A DNA stretch of 9,342 nt from Campylobacterales bacterium (GTDB lineage Bacteria; Campylobacterota; Campylobacteria; Campylobacterales; QNZT01): positions 1-9,342 of the forward strand of contig JALUNR010000121.1 in the NCBI GenBank assembly GCA_027055005.1, written 5' to 3'. The notes beneath the pieces were generated by a model. That model was given only the letters and a program-made list of their open reading frames with translations, was not told the DNA's origin and made no database searches. Shown one piece after another: positions 1 to 7,465 of the stretch. Position 1 is the stretch's first letter, and every line of letters begins with the position of its first letter. The position numbers and the translations under genes were made by a program.

Positions 1-1
1 A

Positions 2-181
2 AGACTTGAAAAACAAAAAGAAAAACTTGAAAAAGAGTTTAACAAACTAAACGGAATGCTATCAAATGAGAGATTTGTAGCAAATGCTCCTAAAGAGGTA
101 GTTGAAGAAAATAAAAAGGCTCTTGAATCTACAAAAGAGAAGCTTGATAAAGTAAGTAGTGAACTTGAGAGTTTAAAGTAG
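2..181 (+). CDS. valS: Valyl-tRNA synthetase, C-terminal tail (5'-truncated by window edge)
   Basis: The open frame from the window edge gives 59 residues starting RLEKQKEKLEKEF and ending in TAG at 179-181. The sequence shows two charged heptad-like helices around a short turn with the motif NERFVANAPKEVVEENK. This matches the C-terminal coiled-coil arm of bacterial ValRS, where the usual pattern is a helix, then N-x-x-F-x-x-x-A-P-x-x-V-V, then a second helix. In the family this arm contacts the tRNA elbow and helps tRNA-Val binding; the catalytic and editing domains lie outside the window. The gene converges on the minus-strand lipoprotein gene, with only 11 nt between the two stop codons. 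The family call rests on the tail motif alone, but that motif is quite specific. Confidence 0.85.
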   Translation, partial: RLEKQKEKLEKEFNKLNGMLSNERFVANAPKEVVEENKKALESTKEKLDKVSSELESLK

Positions 182-200
182 AGTGTAAAACTCTACTTTA
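174..200. terminator. Hairpin shared by convergent valS and lipoprotein genes (possible bidirectional terminator)
   Basis: There is a perfect 11-bp inverted repeat, taaagtagagt at 174-184 and actctacttta at 190-200, with a 5-nt loop (gtaaa). It spans the valS stop codon (179-181) and the stop codon of the opposing gene (193-195). Its position between converging genes fits a bidirectional terminator. U-runs after the stem are weak on both sides: tcttcatatcctcttt follows on the plus strand, and there is no clear tract on the minus strand. Efficiency is therefore uncertain. Confidence 0.6.
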
Positions 201-612
201 TCTTCATATCCTCTTTCATCTGTTTTAAAAGTTCTACTATAATATCTTCATCTATATCATTGTAAAAATCAGCTTGAATAGTATATATCTTGTGAAAGGC
301 CTTTTTTAGAGTTATTTTTACATATCCATCAAATCTTGCTTCATTAGAAATATTTAGAGGATTGTTACAGTGGGCTGGATATTTTGAAGATTCTACAACT
401 ATGGTATAGGGTGAGTTTGATAAGTGGATATTTGTATCTTTTATGGCTTCTTTTGATAAACTTAAAAGTTTAGGTGAAGAAGCTAGTATAGTAAACTTGT
501 GAAGCTTTCCAACAAAAGACTTATCTTCTATATTTTTATATATGTTGTGATTTGTACAACCAAGTAAAAAAAACAATAAACTAATTTTTATAAAAGTAGC
601 TTTCAATTCCAT
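193..612 (-). CDS. Small putative lipoprotein of unknown function
   Basis: The 139-residue product has a type II signal peptide: a basic N-terminus (K4, K9), a hydrophobic core SLLFFLL and the lipobox LLGC with C19 as the lipidation site. It should be secreted and lipid-anchored to the outer or inner membrane. The mature part has no motif I recognise; it contains an alternating segment (PYTIVVESSKYPAHC, 68-82) that suggests beta strands, a second cysteine (C82) and an acidic C-terminal helix. The ATG at 610-612 is preceded by an AAAGGA ribosome binding site about 6 nt upstream, which supports this start. That site and the first 32 nt lie inside the end of amiA, so translation is probably coupled to the amidase. 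It is the last gene of the minus-strand operon. The position suggests an envelope role, but nothing in the sequence shows one. Confidence 0.8.
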   Translation of the reverse strand: MELKATFIKISLLFFLLGCTNHNIYKNIEDKSFVGKLHKFTILASSPKLLSLSKEAIKDTNIHLSNSPYTIVVESSKYPAHCNNPLNISNEARFDGYVKITLKKAFHKIYTIQADFYNDIDEDIIVELLKQMKEDMKIK

Positions 613-1951
613 CTGCTATTCCTTTTGCTAATGTTTTTTGATAAAAAGGATTAAAAAGTCTTCTAGCTTCAGTTGGATTTGTTATATATCCAGTTTCTAT
701 TAAAACTGCTGGCATACCAGCTCCTACAAGTACCCAAAATGGTGCAGGTCGTACAGCACCATCTACTATACCTTTATATTTTGCTCTTAAATCTCTTAAA
801 ATATTGCTTTGTATATCAATAGCTAGTTTTTTTGATTGGTTGATTTTAAATCTATTTAAAAAGTTTAAAAGAGTATTTTTTGAGATAGAATCCATATTAA
901 TTAAAGAAGCTTTATTTTCTTTTGCAGCTGCTCTTTTTGCTCTAGCACTACGAGCTGGAGAGAGATAAAAAGTTTCTACTCCTTTTATAGAGTATTTTTT
1001 ATCACCCTCTATTGCATTTGCATGGATTGATATAAAAAGATCAACTTTATGTTTATTTGCAAAGTGGGTTCTATCTTTTAAATCTATAAATCTATCGCTA
1101 CTTCTTGTCATAAAAACTCTATATCCTCTTTTTCTTAGTTCAGCTCTTAATTTTAAAGCTATTGCTAAAACTGTTCTTTTTTCTTGAAGATGATTATATC
1201 CAACTGCTCCACTATCTTTGCCCCCATGTCCTGGATCTATGACTATTAGTTTAGAGTATTTTTTTATAGTTTTATAATCTTTTGTTTGTGTTGCTTTTGC
1301 ATATACCTCTTTTGTTTTTTGTTTTTTTATATATTTTATATGTATAACAAGTTGATTATTTTTTATATAAGCAGTAGATGGAATTTTGTTTTTATTTTCT
1401 AGAACAAGCCTTATTTTCTCTTTATTATTTTGGGATAATTGGATTCTTGATATACCTTTATAATATATATTTCTATTTATATTCGGAGGTAAAACAGCTT
1501 TTATATCATATATATCTTTATACTTTTTATCAAAGTTTAGTTCAAAAAATAGTACATCTTTGTATTTTAGGTTTTTATTAAAATATAGATTTATGCTTCC
1601 TTTGGAGATAGTTATTTTTTTAAGTCTTGGAAGTGATATATTTTTATTATTTTTAATTATATGATTATCATCCATAGGAGTGATAACTTCTTGCGGTTTA
1701 GTTTGTGGTTTTGGAGGCTGAAAATTGTACCTAGAATACTCTTTTTCAAAATTAGTTGTATCTTGGTTTAGCAACTTTTTGCATCTTATTATTCCCTTTA
1801 AAGATTGTTGTATTGCTAAATTATCATTTGCTATGACTGCTTGGATATATACATTTTCCAAATTATGAAGTATGCTTACAGTACCTGCAGTTGTAGCAAA
1901 TGGGATCTTTTTATAAAGATTATTTGCATCATCCACCAATGTATTTGCCAC
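581..1951 (-). CDS. amiA: N-acetylmuramoyl-L-alanine amidase (zinc, Amidase_3 family)
   Basis: This periplasmic enzyme cuts the bond between N-acetylmuramic acid and the stem peptide of peptidoglycan and acts in daughter-cell separation and wall remodelling. Numbering from the GTG at 1949-1951 (456 residues): a helical N-terminal region (about 1-75), a Pro/Lys linker (79-105), a beta-rich AMIN-like domain (about 108-205), then the Amidase_3 catalytic domain (about 233-453). Visible catalytic residues are H242 in DPGHGG, E257 in LQEKR, H310 in SIHAN (the zinc ligands) and the general base E419 in LIET. The GTG start is doubtful: it has no ribosome binding site and gives no signal peptide, whereas the in-frame codons just upstream encode one (see 1952-1996). 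The real protein is probably about 471 residues. The gene follows fabX directly and overlaps the lipoprotein gene by 32 nt. In H. pylori and C. jejuni, amiA sits in the same gene order. Confidence 0.92.
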   Translation of the reverse strand: MANTLVDDANNLYKKIPFATTAGTVSILHNLENVYIQAVIANDNLAIQQSLKGIIRCKKLLNQDTTNFEKEYSRYNFQPPKPQTKPQEVITPMDDNHIIKNNKNISLPRLKKITISKGSINLYFNKNLKYKDVLFFELNFDKKYKDIYDIKAVLPPNINRNIYYKGISRIQLSQNNKEKIRLVLENKNKIPSTAYIKNNQLVIHIKYIKKQKTKEVYAKATQTKDYKTIKKYSKLIVIDPGHGGKDSGAVGYNHLQEKRTVLAIALKLRAELRKRGYRVFMTRSSDRFIDLKDRTHFANKHKVDLFISIHANAIEGDKKYSIKGVETFYLSPARSARAKRAAAKENKASLINMDSISKNTLLNFLNRFKINQSKKLAIDIQSNILRDLRAKYKGIVDGAVRPAPFWVLVGAGMPAVLIETGYITNPTEARRLFNPFYQKTLAKGIADGIESYFYKN

Positions 1952-1996
1952 TACAATATTTACTAAAAGTAGTAGAATAAATATAATATTTTTTAT
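1952..1996 (-). other. amiA: Probable signal-peptide extension of amiA with AUA start
   Basis: Reading upstream from the GTG in the same frame gives KNIIFILLLLVNIVVA followed by NTLVDD, a classic secretion signal with a VVA cleavage site. No ATG, GTG or TTG lies in this stretch. A GGAG ribosome binding site (2004-2007, minus strand) sits 7 nt before an ATA codon at 1994-1996, which would give (M)KNIIF. The stop codon of fabX (1999-2001) ends 2 nt upstream of that codon, an arrangement suited to coupled re-initiation. An ATT at 1997-1999 is the next candidate. A base change from ATG in this strain or assembly is an alternative explanation. Confidence 0.7.
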
Positions 1997-1998
1997 AA

Positions 1999-3072
1999 TT
2001 ATTCTCCGTTGATTAGTTTTTGCATTAATTCTTTTACTGAAATTAATTTATCTAATTTATATCCATTTGAACCAGTAAAAAATAATCCTGTTTCTACATC
2101 TCCTTGAAAAGCAGCACTTAATCTATCTGCTATACAATATCCAACAGCTTTTGCTTCAACTCCTTTGTTACATGGAGCAACACAATTTGAGATACACTTT
2201 ATTTTTGGTGCAGTATGTTCTTCTATCATTTTTTGAAGATTTGTTTTAACTCCTCTTGCTGGAAGTCCTACTGGGGATTTTAAAAGTTTTATATCTTCTT
2301 CTTTTGCATCAAGTATTACTTTTTTAAAACTATCACTTGCATCGCATTCATATGTACCTATAAATCTTGTACCCATTTGTACACCAGCACAACCAAGAGC
2401 TAAAAACTTATCTATATCATTTTTATCCCAAATACCACCAGCGGCAATAATAGGTATATTACCCCAATTTTTTGCTTCTTCTATAACTGGGAGGATAATA
2501 TTTTCTAGTTGATACTCTTCTTCAAAACATTGTTCATAAGAAAAACCTTGATGTCCACCACTTTTTGGACCTTCTACTATAACTGCATCTGGAATTTTGT
2601 TATATCTTTTCCATTTTCTGCATATTAGCTTTAATGCTCTGGCACTTGAAACGATAGGGATAAGTGCCACATCTGGAAAATCTGCTGTAAATTCTGGCAT
2701 ATTTGTTGGAAGACCAGCTCCTGTTATTATCATATTTGCTCCAGCTTCACAAGAGTCTTTTACTATTCTTCCATAATCATTTGATGCATACAATACATTA
2801 CAAGCGATAGGTGCATTACCACAGATTTTTCTTGCATTTTCAAATATTTTAAAAAGGGCATTACGACTATAAAAGTTTGTTTCATGAAGAGGTTTACCTT
2901 CAACTATTTGATTTGCATATTTTTCATTTTCATAGTAACCTGTTCCAACACTACTTATAACACCAAGTCCTCCCTCTTTAGATACAGTCCCAGCTAATTT
3001 ATCCCAACTTATTCCTACGCCCATTCCGCCTTGAACTATTGGATATTTTATATTATATTTTCCTATTTTCAT
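1999..3072 (-). CDS. fabX: FabX-like FMN/[4Fe-4S] acyl-ACP dehydrogenase/isomerase (nitronate monooxygenase superfamily)
   Basis: The 357-residue product is an FMN-binding TIM barrel of the nitronate monooxygenase/FabK superfamily. Visible parts are the N-terminal flavin loop VQGGMGVGIS (13-21), the ITGAGLP strand (116-122), EGPKSGGHQGF with candidate catalytic H174, and the phosphate-binding segments AAGGIWD (210-216) and QMGTRF (232-237). The C-terminus holds C293, C297, C301 and C313 (CX3CX3CX11C), a likely iron-sulfur site. This combination, with location between tyrS and amiA, matches H. pylori FabX (HP0773). FabX turns decanoyl-ACP into cis-3-decenoyl-ACP and so starts unsaturated fatty acid synthesis; it was earlier labelled 2-nitropropane dioxygenase. 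Assignment of this reaction here is by family and gene order. The ATG shares one base with the tyrS stop (TAATG), with AAGG upstream inside tyrS, so translation is probably coupled. A generic nitronate monooxygenase is the alternative. Confidence 0.85.
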   Translation of the reverse strand: MKIGKYNIKYPIVQGGMGVGISWDKLAGTVSKEGGLGVISSVGTGYYENEKYANQIVEGKPLHETNFYSRNALFKIFENARKICGNAPIACNVLYASNDYGRIVKDSCEAGANMIITGAGLPTNMPEFTADFPDVALIPIVSSARALKLICRKWKRYNKIPDAVIVEGPKSGGHQGFSYEQCFEEEYQLENIILPVIEEAKNWGNIPIIAAGGIWDKNDIDKFLALGCAGVQMGTRFIGTYECDASDSFKKVILDAKEEDIKLLKSPVGLPARGVKTNLQKMIEEHTAPKIKCISNCVAPCNKGVEAKAVGYCIADRLSAAFQGDVETGLFFTGSNGYKLDKLISVKELMQKLINGE

Positions 3073-4277
3073 TATCCTACCTTCAACTTTGCAAATTTTC
3101 TTTTTCCTATTTGTATAACATATTCACCAGAGGTTAATTTTAACTGTTCATCTTGGAGTTTTTGTGAGTCTATTTTCACTGCACCTTGTTTTATATCTCT
3201 TCTTGCTTGACTAGTTGAGTTTTCAAGTCCTATATCAACTAGTGCTTTTGCTATCCAAGAGCCACTTTCAACTTCAAAAGTTTTTATATCATTTGGAATC
3301 GCATTTTTAGAAAAGACATTGTCAAATTCATCTTTTGCTTTTCTAGCTTCTTCTTTGCTAGAAAATCTAGTTGTTATCTCTAAAGCTAAGTTTTCTTTAG
3401 CAATTTTTGGATGAATATTACCAGAGCTTACTTTTTGTTTTAACTCCTCAATCTCTTTTGTGCTAAGAGAGCTTAGAAGATCATAGTATCTCCACATAAT
3501 TTCATCACTAATACTAAGTATTTTTGCATACATATCTTTTGGAGAGTCATTTACCCCTATGTAGTTTTTTAGAGATTTACTCATCTTAGCAACTCCATCT
3601 AATCCTTCCAAGATAGGCATCATGATTAAAACTTGTTCTTTTCCTATATCATAAGCTTTTTGAAGTTGTCTTCCCATATGTAGGTTAAACTTTTGGTCAG
3701 TTCCTCCAAGTTCAATATCACTTTTTAAATGTACACTATCATATCCTTGTAAAAGTGGATAAATAAATTCACTTATTGCTATTGGTGTTTTTGATTTATA
3801 TCTTTTTTCAAAATCATCTCTTTCTAGCATTCTTGCTACTGTTTGGTTCATGCAAAGTGAGATTATTCCACTTGAACCCAAGTCATTTAGCCACTGAGAG
3901 TTATGTACAACTATGGTTTTTTCTCTATCTAAAATTTTAAAAACTTGTTCTTGATAGGTTAGAGCATTTTTTAAGACATCTTCTTTTTTTAAAGGTTTTC
4001 TCATAACATTTTTACCTGTTGGATCACCTATCATAGCTGTAAAATCTCCAACTAAAAGTTGAACTATACCTCCATATTTTTGGAAAAGTGCTACCTTTTG
4101 AAGTACAACAGTATGTCCCAAGTGTATATCTGGACTTGTTGGATCAAATCCAACTTTCACAAAATAATTTTTACCATTTTCTTTATAATCTTTTAAAAGC
4201 TTTTCTAATCTTTTCTCATCTATTATTTCAGCAGTTGCTCTTTTTATATCATTTAGTGCATCTTCTATATTAAACAC
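3072..4277 (-). CDS. tyrS: Tyrosyl-tRNA synthetase
   Basis: This cytoplasmic class I aminoacyl-tRNA synthetase attaches tyrosine to tRNA-Tyr using ATP. In the 401-residue product the class I signatures are plain: FDPTSPDIHLGHT with HLGH at 52-55 (HIGH box) and KMSKS at 231-235. The tyrosine pocket motif GGTDQ is at 191-195. The C-terminal portion from about 339 (SGSWIAKALVDIGLENSTSQARRDIKQGAVKID, given here as positions 338-370) is an S4 RNA-binding domain that recognises the tRNA. The length and the HLGH form fit the TyrS type 2 group. The start is GTG (4275-4277), preceded by AGGGAG with a short 4-nt spacer; the next methionine is at residue 82, far inside the Rossmann fold, so GTG is well supported. 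The gene lies 12 nt after spoT and overlaps fabX by one base. Confidence 0.97.
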   Translation of the reverse strand: MFNIEDALNDIKRATAEIIDEKRLEKLLKDYKENGKNYFVKVGFDPTSPDIHLGHTVVLQKVALFQKYGGIVQLLVGDFTAMIGDPTGKNVMRKPLKKEDVLKNALTYQEQVFKILDREKTIVVHNSQWLNDLGSSGIISLCMNQTVARMLERDDFEKRYKSKTPIAISEFIYPLLQGYDSVHLKSDIELGGTDQKFNLHMGRQLQKAYDIGKEQVLIMMPILEGLDGVAKMSKSLKNYIGVNDSPKDMYAKILSISDEIMWRYYDLLSSLSTKEIEELKQKVSSGNIHPKIAKENLALEITTRFSSKEEARKAKDEFDNVFSKNAIPNDIKTFEVESGSWIAKALVDIGLENSTSQARRDIKQGAVKIDSQKLQDEQLKLTSGEYVIQIGKRKFAKLKVG

Positions 4278-4289
4278 AAAACTCCCTTT

Positions 4290-6464
4290 TTAATTTTTAT
4301 AAGCATCATTTATTGCAAAAAAGTCGATTATATTATAACTATCACTTTTTTTATTGATAAGTTTATCTTTAACTATATTTGCATCAGTATCTTTTGATAT
4401 TTCAATATCTATTTCAAAGTAACTAGTTAAGTTATCTTCACTTTTAGATAATGATATGTTAAGTAAATCTACCTCTATTTTAGCTAAATATTGTAAAAAC
4501 TTTGCTAAAGCACCTTTTTTATTTTCAATACTTATTATAAGTTTAAATATTTGTTCCTTTTTTTCTGCCCATTTTATAAAAACAGACTTTTTCTTTTCAT
4601 CTATTAAGGTTTTGGCTTTTTGACAAAATTTATGATGAACAGTGATATTTGCACCCTTTACAATACCTACAATATCATCACCATTTTTTGGATGACAACA
4701 ATAATCAAATGAAATATTTGAGTAATGATTGGTTGAGTAAATTACTAACTTATCAAACTGTTTCTCTTTTAATTTATATGATTTTATAGGAGAAATCATC
4801 GGGAAGAGTACTCTGTTTTTTATGATAGATTTTTTTAACTTAGATAAGCTAGTTTGTAAATAGTTTATCTCTATTGCTGCTCTATATATATTTTTTTCTA
4901 ACTTTTCTCTATGTATTGCTTTTTGTAAAAGATAGTGAGTTGCACCTAACTCACTTGATAAAATATTTTTTGCAATTTTTGTATTTAATTCTTTTAGTTT
5001 AGATTTACAGTTTTGTGTTATAGCACTTTTTGCACGAGTTGTTTTTACAGATGTTATCCAACTACATCGATATTGTTTTTGTGCTCCAGTTATTATTTTA
5101 ACTATGTCACCATTTTTTAATTGTGTTAAAAAAGGTACTCTTTTTTTATTTATATAAGCTTCACTAGCAAAATAACCAACTTCACTATGAACTGCAAAAG
5201 CAAAATCTAGTACAGTAGCACCACGAGGAAGAGTAAAAAGATCTCCTTTTGGAGAGTAAACTGTAACTTCTTCACTATAAAGTCCAGCTTTTTTTACATC
5301 TATTATTTGGTCTATATTTTTAGAATCACTATCACTTCTTAACTCTTGTAACCATTCTAAGTTTGGACTTAATCCCTCATGACCTTTGTATTTCCAATGA
5401 GATGCGACACCATATTCTGCAGATTTATGCATATCATAAGTTCTTATTTGTATTTCATATATTTTTGATTTACTAAAGACAGTTGTATGTATAGTTTGAT
5501 ATCCGTTATCTTTTGGAATTGCAATATAATCTTTAAATCTTGATATTAAGGGTCTGTATTTTAAATGAATAAGACCTAAAACTTTATAACAATCAAGAGG
5601 CTCATTTACTAAAATTCTAATAGCAAGTAAATCTAATATTTCATCTATTGAAACACCTTTTCTTTGTATTTTTTGATAGATTGAGTATTTGTGTTTGATT
5701 CTTCCTTCTATTTTAAAACTATCATCTATAAAGCCATTTGTTAACATCATTTTTCTTATCTTTTCGATAAAAGTATTTATTTTTAATCTCAAATCTTGAG
5801 CATTATTTTCTAGGTATTTGGTTATTTCTTGATATTTTTGTGGAAATAGATAATAAAAACACTTATCTTCTAATACATTTTTTATTTTAGAAATACCAAG
5901 TCTATGTGATATGGGAACATAAACAACTAGTGTTTCTTCTGCTATTCTTTTTTGCTTCTTTTGTGTTAGAGCATCAAGAGTTAGCATATTGTGAACACGA
6001 TCACAAAGTTTTATAACTAATACCCTCACATCTTCTATTGAAGTAATAAGCATTTTTCTAAAAGTAAGAGCTGATGATATTATCTTTTTATCTGATGTTG
6101 ATGAAACTAATTCTTCTTCTCTTATTTCTGTTATTTTAGTAAGTCCATCTACTAAATTTTTTATTTCTTTACCAAAATTTGTTTCAATATCTTCTTCTGT
6201 AATATATGTATCTTCAACTGTATCATGTAAAAGAGCAGCTATTATCATTTCATCATCGCCACCTATGAGTTTAACAATAACCGAAACTAGTATAGGGTGG
6301 ATTATATAAGGCTCACCACTTTTTCTATACTGCTTTTCATGAGCTTTTGTAGCAAAATCAAGGGCGAATATAAGTTTTTTATCTTTACCAACTATATTAA
6401 AAAAAATACCCCTTGCTTCTAATACATCTTTTACTAATTTTAGATTTTCTAGTGATGTATTCAA
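4290..6464 (-). CDS. spoT: Bifunctional (p)ppGpp synthetase/hydrolase (RSH family)
   Basis: This enzyme makes the alarmone (p)ppGpp from GTP/GDP and ATP under starvation and hydrolyses it in good times. The 724 residues show the full long-RSH layout: an HD hydrolase domain (about 35-185) with H56, HD at 80-81, ED at 84-85 and D155 in DRVHN; a synthetase domain (about 245-360) with RFKD (309-312), GYQTIHT and EIQIRT (337-342); a TGS domain (about 399-459); a Cys/His zinc-finger-like segment (YCCHP 588-592, H610, H611, C614); and a C-terminal ACT domain (about 638-720). RFKD is the RxKD signature of bifunctional enzymes, in contrast to ExDD of RelA. Both active sites look intact. Campylobacterota usually have only this one long RSH. 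The start is TTG (6462-6464) with a weak AGAG upstream; no ATG occurs before residue 73, inside the hydrolase domain. The gene is 13 nt downstream of rpoZ, the same pairing as in E. coli. Confidence 0.96.
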   Translation of the reverse strand: MNTSLENLKLVKDVLEARGIFFNIVGKDKKLIFALDFATKAHEKQYRKSGEPYIIHPILVSVIVKLIGGDDEMIIAALLHDTVEDTYITEEDIETNFGKEIKNLVDGLTKITEIREEELVSSTSDKKIISSALTFRKMLITSIEDVRVLVIKLCDRVHNMLTLDALTQKKQKRIAEETLVVYVPISHRLGISKIKNVLEDKCFYYLFPQKYQEITKYLENNAQDLRLKINTFIEKIRKMMLTNGFIDDSFKIEGRIKHKYSIYQKIQRKGVSIDEILDLLAIRILVNEPLDCYKVLGLIHLKYRPLISRFKDYIAIPKDNGYQTIHTTVFSKSKIYEIQIRTYDMHKSAEYGVASHWKYKGHEGLSPNLEWLQELRSDSDSKNIDQIIDVKKAGLYSEEVTVYSPKGDLFTLPRGATVLDFAFAVHSEVGYFASEAYINKKRVPFLTQLKNGDIVKIITGAQKQYRCSWITSVKTTRAKSAITQNCKSKLKELNTKIAKNILSSELGATHYLLQKAIHREKLEKNIYRAAIEINYLQTSLSKLKKSIIKNRVLFPMISPIKSYKLKEKQFDKLVIYSTNHYSNISFDYCCHPKNGDDIVGIVKGANITVHHKFCQKAKTLIDEKKKSVFIKWAEKKEQIFKLIISIENKKGALAKFLQYLAKIEVDLLNISLSKSEDNLTSYFEIDIEISKDTDANIVKDKLINKKSDSYNIIDFFAINDAYKN

Positions 6465-6477
6465 GTAAAAACTCTGT

Positions 6478-6687
6478 TTATGATATAGTTTCTAGTTTTA
6501 TCAACCCTTCTGCTATTTCCATAAGAGCAATATCAGGATTTTTTAAATTATGATTTTTCTTTAGTTCTATTTTCGGTTTTTTACCAGCTGAGAGTTCATT
6601 CGCTCTTTTTGATACCATTAGTGATAGAACATAACTGTCATCATCTACTTGTTTTAGTGCCTTTGAAACTACTTTTTCCAATCTCAT
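6478..6687 (-). CDS. rpoZ: RNA polymerase omega subunit
   Basis: This small subunit wraps the C-terminal tail of beta-prime and helps assemble RNA polymerase. At 69 residues it has the usual size for the family. It carries the conserved helix SKRANELSAGKKP (26-38), the core of the omega fold, and the C-terminal IALMEIAEGLI (53-63). The N-terminus (MRLEKVV) differs from the E. coli MARV start, whose residues contribute to ppGpp site 1. The ATG at 6685-6687 has an AAGGA ribosome binding site overlapping the end of pyrH, with 7 nt spacing. The gene is placed between pyrH (9-nt gap) and spoT (13-nt gap), so polymerase assembly and alarmone synthesis are co-transcribed. Confidence 0.93.
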   Translation of the reverse strand: MRLEKVVSKALKQVDDDSYVLSLMVSKRANELSAGKKPKIELKKNHNLKNPDIALMEIAEGLIKLETIS

Positions 6688-6696
6688 ATTTTATCC

Positions 6697-7419
6697 TTAC
6701 TTTGTTTTTTCTACTATTGATGCTGATGAAAAATCACCATTGACTATTTTTAAAAGATTTCCTTTTTCAAACATATTGCATACTACAATAGGCAGTGAAT
6801 TATCTTTTGCTAAAGCGATAGAAGTATCATCCATCACTTTTATATGATCTTTTAGTGCATCTTCATAACTAATAACATCTAACTTTTTTGCATCTTCAAA
6901 TTTCTTTGGATCTTTATCATAAACTCCATCAACTTTTGTAGCTTTTATAATCATACTAGCTTCTATTTCAGTAGCTCTAAGAGTTGCTGCAGTATCAGTT
7001 GTAAAAAAAGGATTTCCAGTTCCAGCCCCAAATATAACAACTCTTCCTTTTTCAAGATGTCTTTTTGCACGACGAACTATAAAAGTTTCTGCTATTTGTT
7101 CTAATTTTATAGCACTTTGAACTCTTGCATAAACTCCGTTGTATTCTAGTGCTTCTTGAAGAGCTACTGCATTTATAACAGTTGCAAGCATTCCCATATA
7201 ATCACCACTAGTTCTTTTTATAATACCATCTTTTGCTGCACTTACACCTCTTATGATGTTTCCACCACCTACAACTACTGCAACTTCAACGGAGTTTCTC
7301 ACTAGATTCTCTATCTCGTCAGCTATGTATTTTAGGATTTGGGTATCTATACCATAACCCTCATCTCCTGCTAATGCTTCACCAGAAAATTTTACTAAAA
7401 CTCTTTTTCTTTTTCTCAA
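6697..7419 (-). CDS. pyrH: Uridylate (UMP) kinase
   Basis: This hexameric cytoplasmic enzyme phosphorylates UMP to UDP and is the committed step to UTP and CTP. The 240 residues belong to the amino-acid kinase fold. Visible motifs are VLVKFSGEAL (7-16, phosphate loop), GGGN (51-54), GDYMGMLAT (72-80, UMP site), GAGTGNPFFTTDTAA (131-145) and KATKVDGVYDKDP (159-171, nucleotide loop). Length matches bacterial PyrH. The start is TTG at 7417-7419; it is preceded by a strong AGGAAGGG with 7-nt spacing, no alternative start lies nearby, and the signature Lys-phosphate loop begins a few residues later as in homologues. It is the first gene of the tightly spaced seven-gene unit. A 46-nt gap with promoter-like sequence separates it from purU. 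Confidence 0.96.
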   Translation of the reverse strand: MRKRKRVLVKFSGEALAGDEGYGIDTQILKYIADEIENLVRNSVEVAVVVGGGNIIRGVSAAKDGIIKRTSGDYMGMLATVINAVALQEALEYNGVYARVQSAIKLEQIAETFIVRRAKRHLEKGRVVIFGAGTGNPFFTTDTAATLRATEIEASMIIKATKVDGVYDKDPKKFEDAKKLDVISYEDALKDHIKVMDDTSIALAKDNSLPIVVCNMFEKGNLLKIVNGDFSSASIVEKTK

Positions 7420-7435
7420 GATTTAACCCTTCCTA

Positions 7436-7462
7436 TATTTAGTATAATATACTACTACAAAA
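7436..7462 (-). promoter_or_regulatory. Putative promoter of the pyrH-rpoZ-spoT-tyrS-fabX-amiA operon
   Basis: On the minus strand the purU-pyrH gap reads ctttttgtagtagta, then tattatact, then aaatataggaagg. TATACT (7441-7446) or TATTAT (7444-7449) could serve as the -10 box, giving a short leader that holds the pyrH ribosome binding site. The upstream part is T-rich without a clear -35 box, as is usual for sigma-70 promoters in Campylobacterota. The -10 region is also a 15-nt palindrome (7440-7454). Start site not proven; read-through from purU is possible. Confidence 0.45.
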
Positions 7463-7465
7463 AGT

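Noticed and set aside
1378..1581. 67-codon plus-strand open frame inside amiA
   Set aside because: It is the reverse of the amidase AMIN-like region, has a Tyr/Phe/Leu-rich composition typical of antisense reading of AT-rich genes, and lacks a convincing ribosome binding site.
4088..4273. 61-codon plus-strand open frame opposite the start of tyrS
   Set aside because: It is antisense to the conserved HLGH region of TyrRS and has no domain or ribosome binding site; a shadow.
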